Source of the DNA: Acholeplasma oculi
GTDB lineage: Bacteria > Bacillota_I > Bacilli_A > Acholeplasmatales > Acholeplasmataceae
DNA length: 64,000 nucleotides
Assembly: GCF_900166985.1 (NCBI RefSeq)
Contig: NZ_FUZK01000002.1
Coordinates: forward strand, 1 to 64,000
Direction: 5' to 3'
The translations under genes and the position numbers were made by a program. This document shows positions 8,799 to 16,927 of the stretch, piece by piece; position 1 is the first letter of the stretch; each line of letters opens with the position of its first letter. The notes beneath the pieces are model-generated. The model ran no database searches and had not been told where the DNA came from. It saw only the letters and a program-made list of their open reading frames with translations.

Positions 8799-8841
8799 TT
8801 TTATGTAAAATAGACGTTAATTCCGTTTTTTTTACATAAAA
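8799..8841 (-). terminator. Terminator after dut
   Basis: TTTTATGTAAAA (8799-8810) is perfectly complementary to TTTTACATAAAA (8830-8841). The stem-loop lies between the dut stop and the rpsB promoter. The stem itself is A/T rich, so it is a weak but plausible terminator. Confidence 0.5.
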
Positions 8842-8858
8842 CCACTTGAATTCTTATT

Positions 8859-9299
8859 TTATTGACCTGTACTACCAAATCCACCTAAACGTTTTTCTGT
8901 TGCCTCATCATCTTCTGTTAAAAAGTATTTTTGAAAGATGCCTTGAGCAACACGTTCACCTTTTTTGATTTCTACAACTTCTTTAGAAAAATTATATAAA
9001 GGAATCATTAAATGTCCTTCATTATCTAAGTTGTTATAATAATCACTATCCACAACTCCAACAGCATTCGATGTAATTAATCCTTTTTTAATTCCTAAAG
9101 AACTTCTAGGATAGATCATTAAAACTTCATCATTAGGCATTAAAACTTTTAAGCCTGTTGGAACTTTTTTAATCTCACCTGGTGCGATGCTTAAATCTTC
9201 TGCACTTTCAATATCATAACCTGCACTGAATTTAGAACTTCTTTTAGGTTTTTGAATGTTTTGATCTAAATATGCTTTAATAACTTCAAATTTTCTCAT
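8859..9299 (-). CDS. dut: dUTP diphosphatase
   Basis: Hydrolyses dUTP to dUMP, keeping uracil out of DNA. The trimeric dUTPase motifs are in order: SAGYDIESAED (motif 1), PRSSLGIKKG (motif 2), NAVGVVDSDYYN (motif 3), a motif 4-like GERVAQGIFQKY and the glycine-rich tail RLGGFGSTGQ (motif 5). Length 146 aa is typical. The ATG overlaps the end of the NUDIX gene by four bases (ATGA), so the two are coupled. Both remove unwanted nucleotides, and ung lies nearby. Confidence 0.95.
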   Translation of the reverse strand: MRKFEVIKAYLDQNIQKPKRSSKFSAGYDIESAEDLSIAPGEIKKVPTGLKVLMPNDEVLMIYPRSSLGIKKGLITSNAVGVVDSDYYNNLDNEGHLMIPLYNFSKEVVEIKKGERVAQGIFQKYFLTEDDEATEKRLGGFGSTGQ

Positions 9300-9829
9300 A
9301 ATTTACCCTCATCTTCTAGTTTTTTTAATACTTTTAATACTTCAATTTCTCTAGGTAGTACTGTTTTCATACCTTTATGGTGATGATTTGTTTGCATCGC
9401 CAATCGATTCGTATGGATCGCCTCATCAATTGAAATCCAAACGGGTTCAACACCATGAGATGCTTCTCTTTCCATTAAAGACTGTTCACCCAGATCATCA
9501 ACTTCAACAAAATAATAATAAGAAGTTTGTAAATAAACAGTTTCTTGACTACTTAATCCATAACGTAGTTCTTCCATATAACCCAGTGGTTTTTCATTAA
9601 AAACTTGATTTGCTCCAAGTTCTTCTTTAAGCTCTCTTTTTAAACCATCCAGATGTGATTCTGACCTTTTTAATCCACCACCAGGAAACGTATAGTCAGC
9701 AAACGCTTTTGAATAAACCATGAATAGTTTTTTATGTTTATATATAATTGCACGAATGGTTGTACGTGTTTTTTGATGTGTTTGGTTTTCTAAACCTTCT
9801 TCAATAATTCTATTTGCTAAGTTTATCAT
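9296..9829 (-). CDS. NUDIX hydrolase
   Basis: The NUDIX box is intact: GGGLKRSESHLDGLKRELKE followed by ELG, with the Gx5Ex7REUxEExGU spacing, in the first half of the protein. Members hydrolyse nucleoside diphosphates linked to another group; the substrate here is unknown. Length 177 aa. Start at 9829 has AAGGATGG six bases upstream and overlaps the recombinase gene by 20 bases. The trmFO-xerC-nudix-dut run has tight overlaps throughout and should be one transcript. Confidence 0.85.
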   Translation of the reverse strand: MINLANRIIEEGLENQTHQKTRTTIRAIIYKHKKLFMVYSKAFADYTFPGGGLKRSESHLDGLKRELKEELGANQVFNEKPLGYMEELRYGLSSQETVYLQTSYYYFVEVDDLGEQSLMEREASHGVEPVWISIDEAIHTNRLAMQTNHHHKGMKTVLPREIEVLKVLKKLEDEGKL

Positions 9830-10733
9830 GCTTAACCATCCTTGGATGTGTTTTTGTATAGGTTTCTTTTATTTTTTCATGTGAGACATGTGTATAGATT
9901 TGAGTAGACTTTAAGTTTTCATGTCCAAGTAATTCCTGAACGACTCTTAAATCTGCACCATGATTAATCATCGTGGTTGCAAATGCGTGTCTAAGCATAT
10001 GTGGGTGAATTTTATAGGTTTCACCACTATTTTTAATGATCTGATTTAAAATAACTCTAAGACCTCGACTTGAAAGTTGACTACCCTTATAATTGATAAG
10101 TAAATAATCATTTAATGTTTCATGACCTTTTGATAATAAATGAATTCTAACAAATGTTAAATAATGCTTTAACTCTGTAATTAGTTTTTCATGTAAGACA
10201 ACATATCGATCTTTAGAGCCTTTACCATGAATCAAAATTTGCTGATTGGATAAATAGATATCTCCTATCTTGATTTCAACAATTTCAGATGCACGTAATC
10301 CTAAACTATATAACATATCTAAAATTAAATAATTTCTATAGCCCAAAGGGGTATTTGTATCAATTGATTTAAATAAATATGAAATTGCCTCATCATCAAT
10401 GATATGAGGCAAGTTTTTAGGAATCTTTGGTGCCTTCACTGTATCAAAAATATTCATTTCAATATAAGACTTATCCACTAAAAATGTATAAAAGTTCTTT
10501 AATGCTGAGATTTTTCTAGCAATTGATTTTTTTTCATAGTTTTGATTATCCAAATAAGATATGTAATTTCTTGCAAGTCTTTCTCTTTTTGCATCTAATA
10601 AATCTCTTGCAAGTCCTTCTGTTTTTAAGAAGGATTCAAAGGATGTGATATCATGAATATAACTTTCCACAGTAAAAGAACTATACTTTTTTTCAATTGA
10701 TAAATAATCTTTATAAATTGAAATAATATCCAT
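9810..10733 (-). CDS. xerC: Tyrosine recombinase, XerC/CodV type
   Basis: Site-specific recombinase of the chromosome-dimer resolution type. The catalytic set is present: Arg in YSLGLRASEIVEI, HxxR in HPHMLRHAFATTM, His in VQELLGHENLKSTQ, and the nucleophile Tyr in IYTHVSHEKIK. The N-terminal SAM-like domain holds SYIHDITSFESFL. Length 307 aa is that of XerC/D. The neighbour trmFO upstream is the same as for codV/xerC in Bacillus, which argues for a housekeeping role rather than a mobile-element integrase. Its start overlaps the trmFO stop (TAATG). Confidence 0.9.
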   Translation of the reverse strand: MDIISIYKDYLSIEKKYSSFTVESYIHDITSFESFLKTEGLARDLLDAKRERLARNYISYLDNQNYEKKSIARKISALKNFYTFLVDKSYIEMNIFDTVKAPKIPKNLPHIIDDEAISYLFKSIDTNTPLGYRNYLILDMLYSLGLRASEIVEIKIGDIYLSNQQILIHGKGSKDRYVVLHEKLITELKHYLTFVRIHLLSKGHETLNDYLLINYKGSQLSSRGLRVILNQIIKNSGETYKIHPHMLRHAFATTMINHGADLRVVQELLGHENLKSTQIYTHVSHEKIKETYTKTHPRMVKHDKLSK

Positions 10734-12016
10734 TAATCTTCCATTCCTAAATAATTTTTAAGTGCTTGAATTGCACGATCATGATACACTTTTTTACGGT
10801 CAAATTTCTTAGCTTCTACAGGTTCTACTAATCCAAAATTCGCATTCATTGGGACAAATGTCTCGTGATGATTGGAAATATATCTAGCCATTGCACCCAT
10901 CATAGTATCTTGAGGCAGTGGATTAATTTCTTGTTTTTCGATGTAGTTAGCCATATGAATCGCTGCACTTATACCGGATGCAGCAGACTCTACATACCCT
11001 TCAACACCACTAATTTGTCCTGCAAAGAACCATTTAAGATGTGTGATGACTTGATATCCATTGTTTAAATGTTTAGGGGATTCTAAATACGTATTTTTAT
11101 GTATGACACCATATCTTAAAATTTCGGCTTTTTCTAACCCTGGAATCATTTGAATAATTCTTTTTTGTTCAGGCCATTTTAAATGTGTTTGAAAACCTAC
11201 CATGTTATACATCGTTTTATTTAAATCATCCTGTCTCAGTTGAACCACTGCATAAGGTCTTTCACCATTAGGTTTTCTTAAACCTACGGGTTTTAGGGGT
11301 CCGTATAATAATGTTTCAATACCTCTTTCACCCATATCTTCTACAGGCATGCAACCTTCAAATACGTTATTTTCAAAATCTTTTGGAACAACACGTTCTG
11401 CATGCATCAGTTCATGATAAAAGTTTTCATATTCTTCTTTACTCAGTGGACAATTTAAATATGCGGCTTCACCTTTATCATAACGACTCTTTAAATAAGC
11501 AATATCCATATTAATACTATCCGCAGCAATAATCGGTGCGACTGCATCAAAAAAATGAAGACTTTCTTGATGAAATGTTTCTTTTATAAACTGACTTAAC
11601 CCATCACTTGCAAGCGGACCTGCTGCAACAATTGTATATTCATCTGGGTTTAAGGATGTAACTTCTTCATGAATCACTTCAATATTTGGGTGATTCTTAA
11701 TTTTTTGTGTGACATATTCTGAAAACATAACTCTGTCAACTGCTAAACTTGAACCTGCAGGGACGAATGTATGATCGGATGCTTCCAAGATAAGCGAATT
11801 AAAAAAACGCATTTCTTCTTTTAAAAGACCTACAGCATTATGTGGGTCATTTGAACGAAATGAGTTTGAACATACAAGTTCAGCAAAATTTGCTGTTTGA
11901 TGTGCAGGCGTTTGAACAATGGGTCTCATTTCATATAGTTTTACTTTGTAACCTTTATTTGCTAAATAGTAAGCAGCTTCACTGCCTGCTAATCCAGCTC
12001 CAATTATTTTTATCAT
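10733..12016 (-). CDS. trmFO: Folate/FAD-dependent tRNA (uracil-54-C5) methyltransferase TrmFO
   Basis: Makes ribothymidine at position 54 of tRNA using methylene-tetrahydrofolate and FADH2. The FAD-binding start IIGAGLAGSEAAYYLANKGY and LYEMRP are diagnostic, as are ELVCSNSFRSNDPHNAVGLL and QISGVEGYVESAASG. The start at 12016 follows GGTGA; a 15-residue in-frame extension is not supported. At 427 aa it matches the family. It heads the trmFO-xerC-nudix-dut transcript and diverges from the aquaporin gene. Confidence 0.96.
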   Translation of the reverse strand: MIKIIGAGLAGSEAAYYLANKGYKVKLYEMRPIVQTPAHQTANFAELVCSNSFRSNDPHNAVGLLKEEMRFFNSLILEASDHTFVPAGSSLAVDRVMFSEYVTQKIKNHPNIEVIHEEVTSLNPDEYTIVAAGPLASDGLSQFIKETFHQESLHFFDAVAPIIAADSINMDIAYLKSRYDKGEAAYLNCPLSKEEYENFYHELMHAERVVPKDFENNVFEGCMPVEDMGERGIETLLYGPLKPVGLRKPNGERPYAVVQLRQDDLNKTMYNMVGFQTHLKWPEQKRIIQMIPGLEKAEILRYGVIHKNTYLESPKHLNNGYQVITHLKWFFAGQISGVEGYVESAASGISAAIHMANYIEKQEINPLPQDTMMGAMARYISNHHETFVPMNANFGLVEPVEAKKFDRKKVYHDRAIQALKNYLGMED

Positions 12017-12116
12017 ATTTTCACCAAATAAATTATAACATGAATTAGTTCTTAAGTTCACTTTATTAGAGTTTATACTATAAATAGTTTATAATGTCAT
12101 TTGGAGGAATGATTAT

Positions 12117-12782
12117 ATGAAATTAAAAGCTTATTTAGCAGAGTTTTTAGGAACTTTCGCTTTACTACTTGTTGGATTAAGCGCTGGTGTAACCAACCTT
12201 GAGTTAACAAGTGTTGCACTTGCATTTGGTTTAACACTCATGTTTATGATTTACGCCGTTGGTAGTGTATCAGGAGGACATTTTAATCCTGCAGTATCCT
12301 TGGGTATGGCATTTTCTAAAAGATTATCTTGGAAAGATTTTGGATTTTATGTCTTATTTCAGTTATTAGGTGGATTATTCGCTATTTTATGCTTAGTACC
12401 TTTTATGGGTGGTATGAATGATTTAGCATCTACAAAAGTATTAGTTGATTTTGGTGGAAGTGAAGCAACTATGGTATTACTACTTGGATTATTAGTTGAA
12501 CTTGTTGCAACATTTATCTTTGTCTTTGTGATTTTACGTGTAACAAGTCAAAAAGAACTGAGTAAACTCGCTGGATTAATCATCGGACTCACATTAGCAG
12601 CACTCATTTATTTTGCAGGTCCATTAACCAATGCTGGTTTAAATCCTGTACGTTCTATCATGCCTGCTTTATTTGAAGGTGGCGTAGCTTTAGAACAATT
12701 ATGGATCTTTATTGTAGGTCCACTCGTCGGTGGATTCTTAGCATCTGTTTTTGTAAGTTATTTTGATTCACTCAAATCATAA
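12117..12782 (+). CDS. Aquaporin / glycerol facilitator (MIP family)
   Basis: Six-helix channel with the two pore motifs of the MIP family: NPA at residues 57-59 (GGHFNPAVSLG) and NPV at about 176-178 (GLNPVRSIMPALF). The third residue of the second motif is Val instead of Ala, a substitution that occurs in some family members. Histidine before the first motif and Arg after the second (the selectivity-filter arginine) are present. At 221 aa it is closer to short water channels of the AqpZ type than to GlpF (~270 aa). GGAGG lies before the ATG, and TATAAT is about 20 bases upstream of that. It is single, with its own terminator. Confidence 0.92.
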   Translation: MKLKAYLAEFLGTFALLLVGLSAGVTNLELTSVALAFGLTLMFMIYAVGSVSGGHFNPAVSLGMAFSKRLSWKDFGFYVLFQLLGGLFAILCLVPFMGGMNDLASTKVLVDFGGSEATMVLLLGLLVELVATFIFVFVILRVTSQKELSKLAGLIIGLTLAALIYFAGPLTNAGLNPVRSIMPALFEGGVALEQLWIFIVGPLVGGFLASVFVSYFDSLKS

Positions 12783-12800
12783 CCTATAACACACTTAATT

Positions 12801-12856
12801 AAAAAGCACTTCTATCAGATATCTGTAAGTCATATATCTAGAGGAAGTGCTTTTTT
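12801..12856. terminator. Shared bidirectional terminator of aquaporin and ECF gene
   Basis: AAAAAGCACTTC (12801-12812) and GAAGTGCTTTTTT (12844-12856) pair perfectly at the ends of a long hairpin placed between two convergent genes, with T runs on both sides. Confidence 0.85.
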
Positions 12857-12857
12857 A

Positions 12858-13427
12858 TTATGTATTAAGTATTTTTTTGTCTTGGAAAAACTCTACATAC
12901 AAGGGTTCTAATCTACGATTCATAATCGTTGTTACATATGTGATCACAATAATATTGACAGGCATCATCAAGAGTCTTAATGGTACATTTTTAAAAGCAT
13001 ATATCAAAGCAGCATTGATATCCCCTCCATTAAATGCATAACTACTCATGAAGTTTGCAAAAGTTGATAAAGAGGTTGCAGTTATATGTGTGATTGTAAT
13101 TGCTATCAATATAACCCACCATTTGGAATGTCTTTTTGCAATAAAAAAAGGTATCACTCCCCAACTCATTGCCTGTAGTGAAAATAAGATATCAAAAGGG
13201 TATGTGCTTGCACTTGCATAAAATCCAATTGCATCCGATAAAAATCCCATCATTCCACCGTAGATGGGTCCTAATACAATGGAACCTATTACTAATGGTA
13301 TGCTATAGAATGGAAATCCAAAAGAAATCCCTTGTGGAACAATTGTTTTAAATACGATATCTAAAACAATTGAGATTGCTGTTAAAATCGCAGCAAGCGT
13401 TAGTTTTCTTAATGTTTTTTGAACCAT
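12858..13427 (-). CDS. ECF transporter substrate-binding (S) component, folate-family type
   Basis: A 189-aa protein of about six hydrophobic helices. Its N-terminus KLTLAAILTAISIVLDIV fits the helix by which S components dock to the shared ECF energizing module. GPIYGGMMGFLSDAIGF in the middle is typical of the FolT-like family of S components. The substrate is not certain; folate or a related vitamin is the best guess. The A/A'/T module is not in this window. AGGAGG precedes the ATG. The gene stands behind a ~130-nt leader that could be a riboswitch. Confidence 0.75.
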   Translation of the reverse strand: MVQKTLRKLTLAAILTAISIVLDIVFKTIVPQGISFGFPFYSIPLVIGSIVLGPIYGGMMGFLSDAIGFYASASTYPFDILFSLQAMSWGVIPFFIAKRHSKWWVILIAITITHITATSLSTFANFMSSYAFNGGDINAALIYAFKNVPLRLLMMPVNIIVITYVTTIMNRRLEPLYVEFFQDKKILNT

Positions 13428-13572
13428 GAAAAAAGACCTCCTTAAAGTCGAGATCCACTAAAAAATAGGGATCTAGAAAATATACCGCCAAATCATATAA
13501 TTTGTTCGTTCAATTCCGTAATCCGTTTTAGAATTGACACTTCACGCATATTTCCTATTTATTTATATTATA
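13428..13572 (-). promoter_or_regulatory. Promoter -10 and unclassified structured leader of the ECF S-component gene
   Basis: TATAAT on the minus strand (13572-13567) is followed by about 130 untranslated nt. Two stems are obvious: CAATTC (13536-13531) with GAATTG (13515-13510), and AGATCC (13474-13469) with GGATCT (13456-13451). The second ends some ten bases before the ribosome binding site AAGGAGG. I could not match it to the folate, preQ1, TPP, FMN or purine riboswitch consensus. No -35 is clear. Confidence 0.45.
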
Positions 13573-13574
13573 CG

Positions 13575-14225
13575 TTATTTAATACGCCAATCGATTGGAG
13601 AAACATTATGTTTTTCCAAAAAATCATTGGTTTTAGAAAAAGGGTTTGATCCAAAAAATCCATGATAAGCAGAAAGCGGTGAAGGATGAGGTCCTTCTAT
13701 GACTAAATGATTAGAGTTATTCACCCATTTTTTATAACTTCTCGCATGATTTCCCCACAAAATAAAGACGATTGGGTTTTTTCTTTGACTTAAAACCTCA
13801 ATGACTTTTGTTGTAAATATTTCCCATCCTTTTTGTTGATGCGAATAGGGTTTAGATTCCTCAACCGTTAAAACTGTATTCATTAACAACACACCTTGCT
13901 TCGCCCATGGTGTTAAATCCCCTGTAATGGGGGGTGTTATCTGTAAGTCAATTTGTAATTCCTTATAGATATTTTTTAATGATGGTGGAAGTTTTGATGT
14001 CTTAACTGAAAAACTCAGTCCATGGGCTTGGTCTTTACCATGATATGGGTCTTGACCAATAATAACTACTTTAACAGATTCTAGTGGGGTTAAATGAAAC
14101 GCCTGAAACCAATCTTCTTTTTTAGGATATATGGTTTTGGATTGAAGCTCCGTATCTAAAAAGTTCATCAATTGAATAAAGTAAGGTTGATCTTTTTCAA
14201 TATCTATGAGTTCATTCCACGTCAT
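13575..14225 (-). CDS. ung: Uracil-DNA glycosylase
   Basis: Removes uracil from DNA. The water-activating loop is GQDPYHG with Asp59, and the Leu-intercalation loop is HPSPLSAYHGFFGS near residue 180; VLLMNTVLTVEE and FILWGNHARSYK are also family blocks. Length 216 aa is normal. Start at 14225 (MTWNELI) is chosen because GAGG is nine bases upstream; this overlaps the signal peptidase gene by 14 bases. The longer frame adds eight residues without a ribosome binding site. Confidence 0.96.
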   Translation of the reverse strand: MTWNELIDIEKDQPYFIQLMNFLDTELQSKTIYPKKEDWFQAFHLTPLESVKVVIIGQDPYHGKDQAHGLSFSVKTSKLPPSLKNIYKELQIDLQITPPITGDLTPWAKQGVLLMNTVLTVEESKPYSHQQKGWEIFTTKVIEVLSQRKNPIVFILWGNHARSYKKWVNNSNHLVIEGPHPSPLSAYHGFFGSNPFSKTNDFLEKHNVSPIDWRIK

Positions 14226-14856
14226 GATCTTTATCCTCATCAACTGCATCAGTTACTTCTTCTTCGCAAACTTCAAGTTCTTTTTTCTTTCCATCTTTCT
14301 TAAAGAAATAAATTAAACCATAAATCAAACCAACATTAACAACAATCACCAGTAATCCATAAGGTGATAAGATAAATCCAAAGATGCCTGATGATGGAAT
14401 GGTTGTAAGATGTCTACCTAAGACATCATCTACCGTTACATCATAAGGTGTACCAGGTCCCTTTCTCCATGAATCATATTGTCTTTCACTAGGACTTAAG
14501 CCATACTGTGAATGCGGATATGTAATGATAAATCCGTCCTCATCGACTCTATAAAAGTGGTGAGTTACAACTTCTTTTTGATACATATTGATTCCAGGTA
14601 CTAAAAAATATGTTTCAAAAACAATAATATCGCCATCCTCAAAAGCATCTACATTTTGGTCTCTTAGAACCAATATATAATCCCCTGTCATAATAATGGG
14701 TTCCATAGAGTTTGAAACTACTCGGTACCACCCCACACCAATGGTTTTGACTAATCCATTAGGAATCATGACACTTACTATAAGTAAAAAAAGAAGAAAA
14801 ATGATGGATATGTAATATAAAGTTGATTGGACTATTCTTACAACATTTTTCTTCAT
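14212..14856 (-). CDS. Type I signal peptidase of the SipW/Sec11 (ER-like) class
   Basis: Cleaves signal peptides of exported proteins. The nucleophile is Ser50 in VVSNSMEPIIMTGD, after a membrane anchor at residues ~12-31. The general base position carries His (VVTHHFYRVDEDG, near residue 97), where ordinary bacterial enzymes have Lys. Ser-His is the mark of the archaeal/eukaryotic-like class and of Bacillus SipW. A second hydrophobic helix (FGFILSPYGLLVIVVNVGLIY) and a basic-acidic tail follow. It starts 11 bases after the last V-ATPase gene, so it is probably co-transcribed. Length 214 aa. Confidence 0.88.
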   Translation of the reverse strand: MKKNVVRIVQSTLYYISIIFLLFLLIVSVMIPNGLVKTIGVGWYRVVSNSMEPIIMTGDYILVLRDQNVDAFEDGDIIVFETYFLVPGINMYQKEVVTHHFYRVDEDGFIITYPHSQYGLSPSERQYDSWRKGPGTPYDVTVDDVLGRHLTTIPSSGIFGFILSPYGLLVIVVNVGLIYGLIYFFKKDGKKKELEVCEEEVTDAVDEDKDHDVE

Positions 14857-14867
14857 AGGAACCTCTA

Positions 14868-15470
14868 TTATTTATTTTTCTTAATAACTTTTAAACGAAT
14901 AAACTCTTCACGTTCGTGTTCTTCTAAGACTTCTGTAATCATTTTAATGTCATGTTCCATATTCGGAATCACAACATTCTTTAATGCATTATGTCTTTTT
15001 TGAGTTTTTCTGATGGCGTTTGCTAATCGATATGCACTACTATCAATTTGAGCGAGTTTAATGGTTAAATCTCTAGCATCTTGAAACATTTTATATGCAT
15101 AGTCAAATTTAGAATTGGTTGATCTTAACCCGTAGGATAATCGAATATTCGGTCTTTCATAATTAAGTACTGGTAAATCAACACCCATGACAGATCGATA
15201 TGTCATTTGGATATTTTCATCCACAGGAATCGCTTTTGCAATCTCACCTACAATACCCAATGTGATATTGGCATCTTGTAATGCTTGATATGCTTTTTGA
15301 TAAGTGGATTGAATCGTACCTCTTAAGTCTGAAACTTCCTGCAACAAAAGTAACATTTCTTTAATCAAAATGTTTTTCTTTCGATCCATTAAAACCTCAC
15401 CATTTCTAGCAAGCCCTAATGATTTTTTTAAGTTGAGTAAGTTTCCTTTTGTAGGTACGACTTGGTTCAT
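14868..15470 (-). CDS. ntpD: V-type ATPase subunit D
   Basis: Central rotor shaft of the V1 sector, a long coiled coil. The protein is mostly helical. VPTKGNLLNLKKSLGLAR near the N-terminus corresponds to the family signature (PTRxxLxxLKxxLxxA). RRINALKNVVIP is represented by KTQKRHNALKNVVIPNMEHD near residue 170. Length 200 aa is usual. It has one base between it and subunit B and no clear ribosome binding site, so translation is likely coupled. Confidence 0.92.
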   Translation of the reverse strand: MNQVVPTKGNLLNLKKSLGLARNGEVLMDRKKNILIKEMLLLLQEVSDLRGTIQSTYQKAYQALQDANITLGIVGEIAKAIPVDENIQMTYRSVMGVDLPVLNYERPNIRLSYGLRSTNSKFDYAYKMFQDARDLTIKLAQIDSSAYRLANAIRKTQKRHNALKNVVIPNMEHDIKMITEVLEEHEREEFIRLKVIKKNK

Positions 15471-15471
15471 A

Positions 15472-16911
15472 TTATACTGACTTTCCTAAAATCTTTTCTA
15501 TTTTATTTTCTTTTTTGATATTAAATCTTTGTTCTGCACGATCTTTATGAATATATGTTTCAATATCTTGTTCTTGAAGTCTATTGAGTTCAAACTTAGG
15601 TAACATGGATAATAAATCCCATCCTAAATCTAAGGATTCACCAATACGTCTGGTTTCTTCACCTTGATTTAAGAAGTGTGCCTCAAATAAACGACCGAAT
15701 GTCATGTATGTCTTATCGACACCACTTAATTCATCTTCTCCAATAACTTGTGATAAAGCGCGTACTTCTTGAACTTTTGCATAGCTTGCAAAAAGTTGAT
15801 CGGCAAGAATTTTGTGGTCTTTTCTGGTGTATTTATCACCAATACCATCTTTCATCAAACGGGATAACGATGGTAAAACACTAATAGGAGGGAATACCCC
15901 TTGTTGTTTTAAATTTCTATCTAAAACAATTTGTCCTTCCGTAATATATCCAGTTAAATCAGGTACCGGATGCGTAATGTCATCGTTTGGCATTGTTAAA
16001 ATTGGAATTTGTGTCACAGATCCTTTTTTACCCTTAATCATTCCAGCTCTTTCATAAAGATTGGATAGATCAGAATATAAATAACCAGGATAACCTTTAC
16101 GTCCAGGAATTTCATTTTTAGAAGATGAAAACTCTCTTAAAGCTTCACAATATGCTGTCATATCCGTTAAGATAACCAGTACATGATAGTCTTCATAATA
16201 CGCAAGATATTCTGCGGTTGTTAGTGCAGCTCTTGGTGTAATAATTCTTTCAATAATCGGATCGGATGCGACATTTTCAAACATGACGACTCTATCCATT
16301 ACGTGTGCTTGTTCAAATTCTTTTTTAAAGTATTTAGCAACATCGTGCTTTACACCCATTGCAGCAAATACAATACAAAATTTTTCTGATTCTTGATCTG
16401 CAATTTTTGCATGTTTCACAATTTCAACTGCTAATTCATTGTGTGTTAACCCAGTGGAAGTAAAAATAGGTAATTTTTGACCTCTAATTAAAGTGGTTAA
16501 GGTATCAATTGAACTAACACCTGTTTGTATGAAGTTTCTAGGATAAACTCTAGATACTGGATTAATTGGTAATCCGTTTAAATCCAGGGTTATTTTAGAG
16601 AAAATTGGTCCTAAACCATCAATAGGTTTACCTGCTCCATTAAATGTACGACCTAATACTTCTTTAGATAATCCCATAGTTAATGGATGTCCTAAGAATT
16701 TCGTATATACATTTTTTAATCTCATCCCATCAGTGCCTTCAAAAACTTCGATGGCTACTAATTCACCTTCGATCGCGACAACACGTCCGTGTCGTACTTC
16801 ATTGTTTTCTAATCTTATTTCAACAACTTCTTCAAATCCTACATTTTTAGCACCTTCTAGAAAGATCAGTGGACCTTGAATGCTTTTTAAACCAATATAT
16901 TCTAAACTCAT
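15472..16911 (-). CDS. ntpB: V-type ATPase subunit B (non-catalytic)
   Basis: Non-catalytic subunit of the V1 hexamer. It has no Walker A sequence where subunit A has one, as expected. Family blocks include [40 protein letters not shown] and [19 protein letters not shown]. Length 479 aa is slightly above the usual 460. It follows subunit A by 16 bases and precedes D by one base. Confidence 0.95.
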   Translation of the reverse strand: MSLEYIGLKSIQGPLIFLEGAKNVGFEEVVEIRLENNEVRHGRVVAIEGELVAIEVFEGTDGMRLKNVYTKFLGHPLTMGLSKEVLGRTFNGAGKPIDGLGPIFSKITLDLNGLPINPVSRVYPRNFIQTGVSSIDTLTTLIRGQKLPIFTSTGLTHNELAVEIVKHAKIADQESEKFCIVFAAMGVKHDVAKYFKKEFEQAHVMDRVVMFENVASDPIIERIITPRAALTTAEYLAYYEDYHVLVILTDMTAYCEALREFSSSKNEIPGRKGYPGYLYSDLSNLYERAGMIKGKKGSVTQIPILTMPNDDITHPVPDLTGYITEGQIVLDRNLKQQGVFPPISVLPSLSRLMKDGIGDKYTRKDHKILADQLFASYAKVQEVRALSQVIGEDELSGVDKTYMTFGRLFEAHFLNQGEETRRIGESLDLGWDLLSMLPKFELNRLQEQDIETYIHKDRAEQRFNIKKENKIEKILGKSV

Positions 16912-16927
16912 TTTTTAGTCACCCTTT

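Noticed and set aside
9810-10733. Integrase of a mobile element
   Set aside because: Length, motifs and the trmFO neighbour match housekeeping XerC/CodV; there are no element ends nearby.
13428-13572. Tetrahydrofolate or preQ1 riboswitch
   Set aside because: The leader lacks the conserved core sequences of both classes as far as I can compare by eye; kept only as an unclassified leader.
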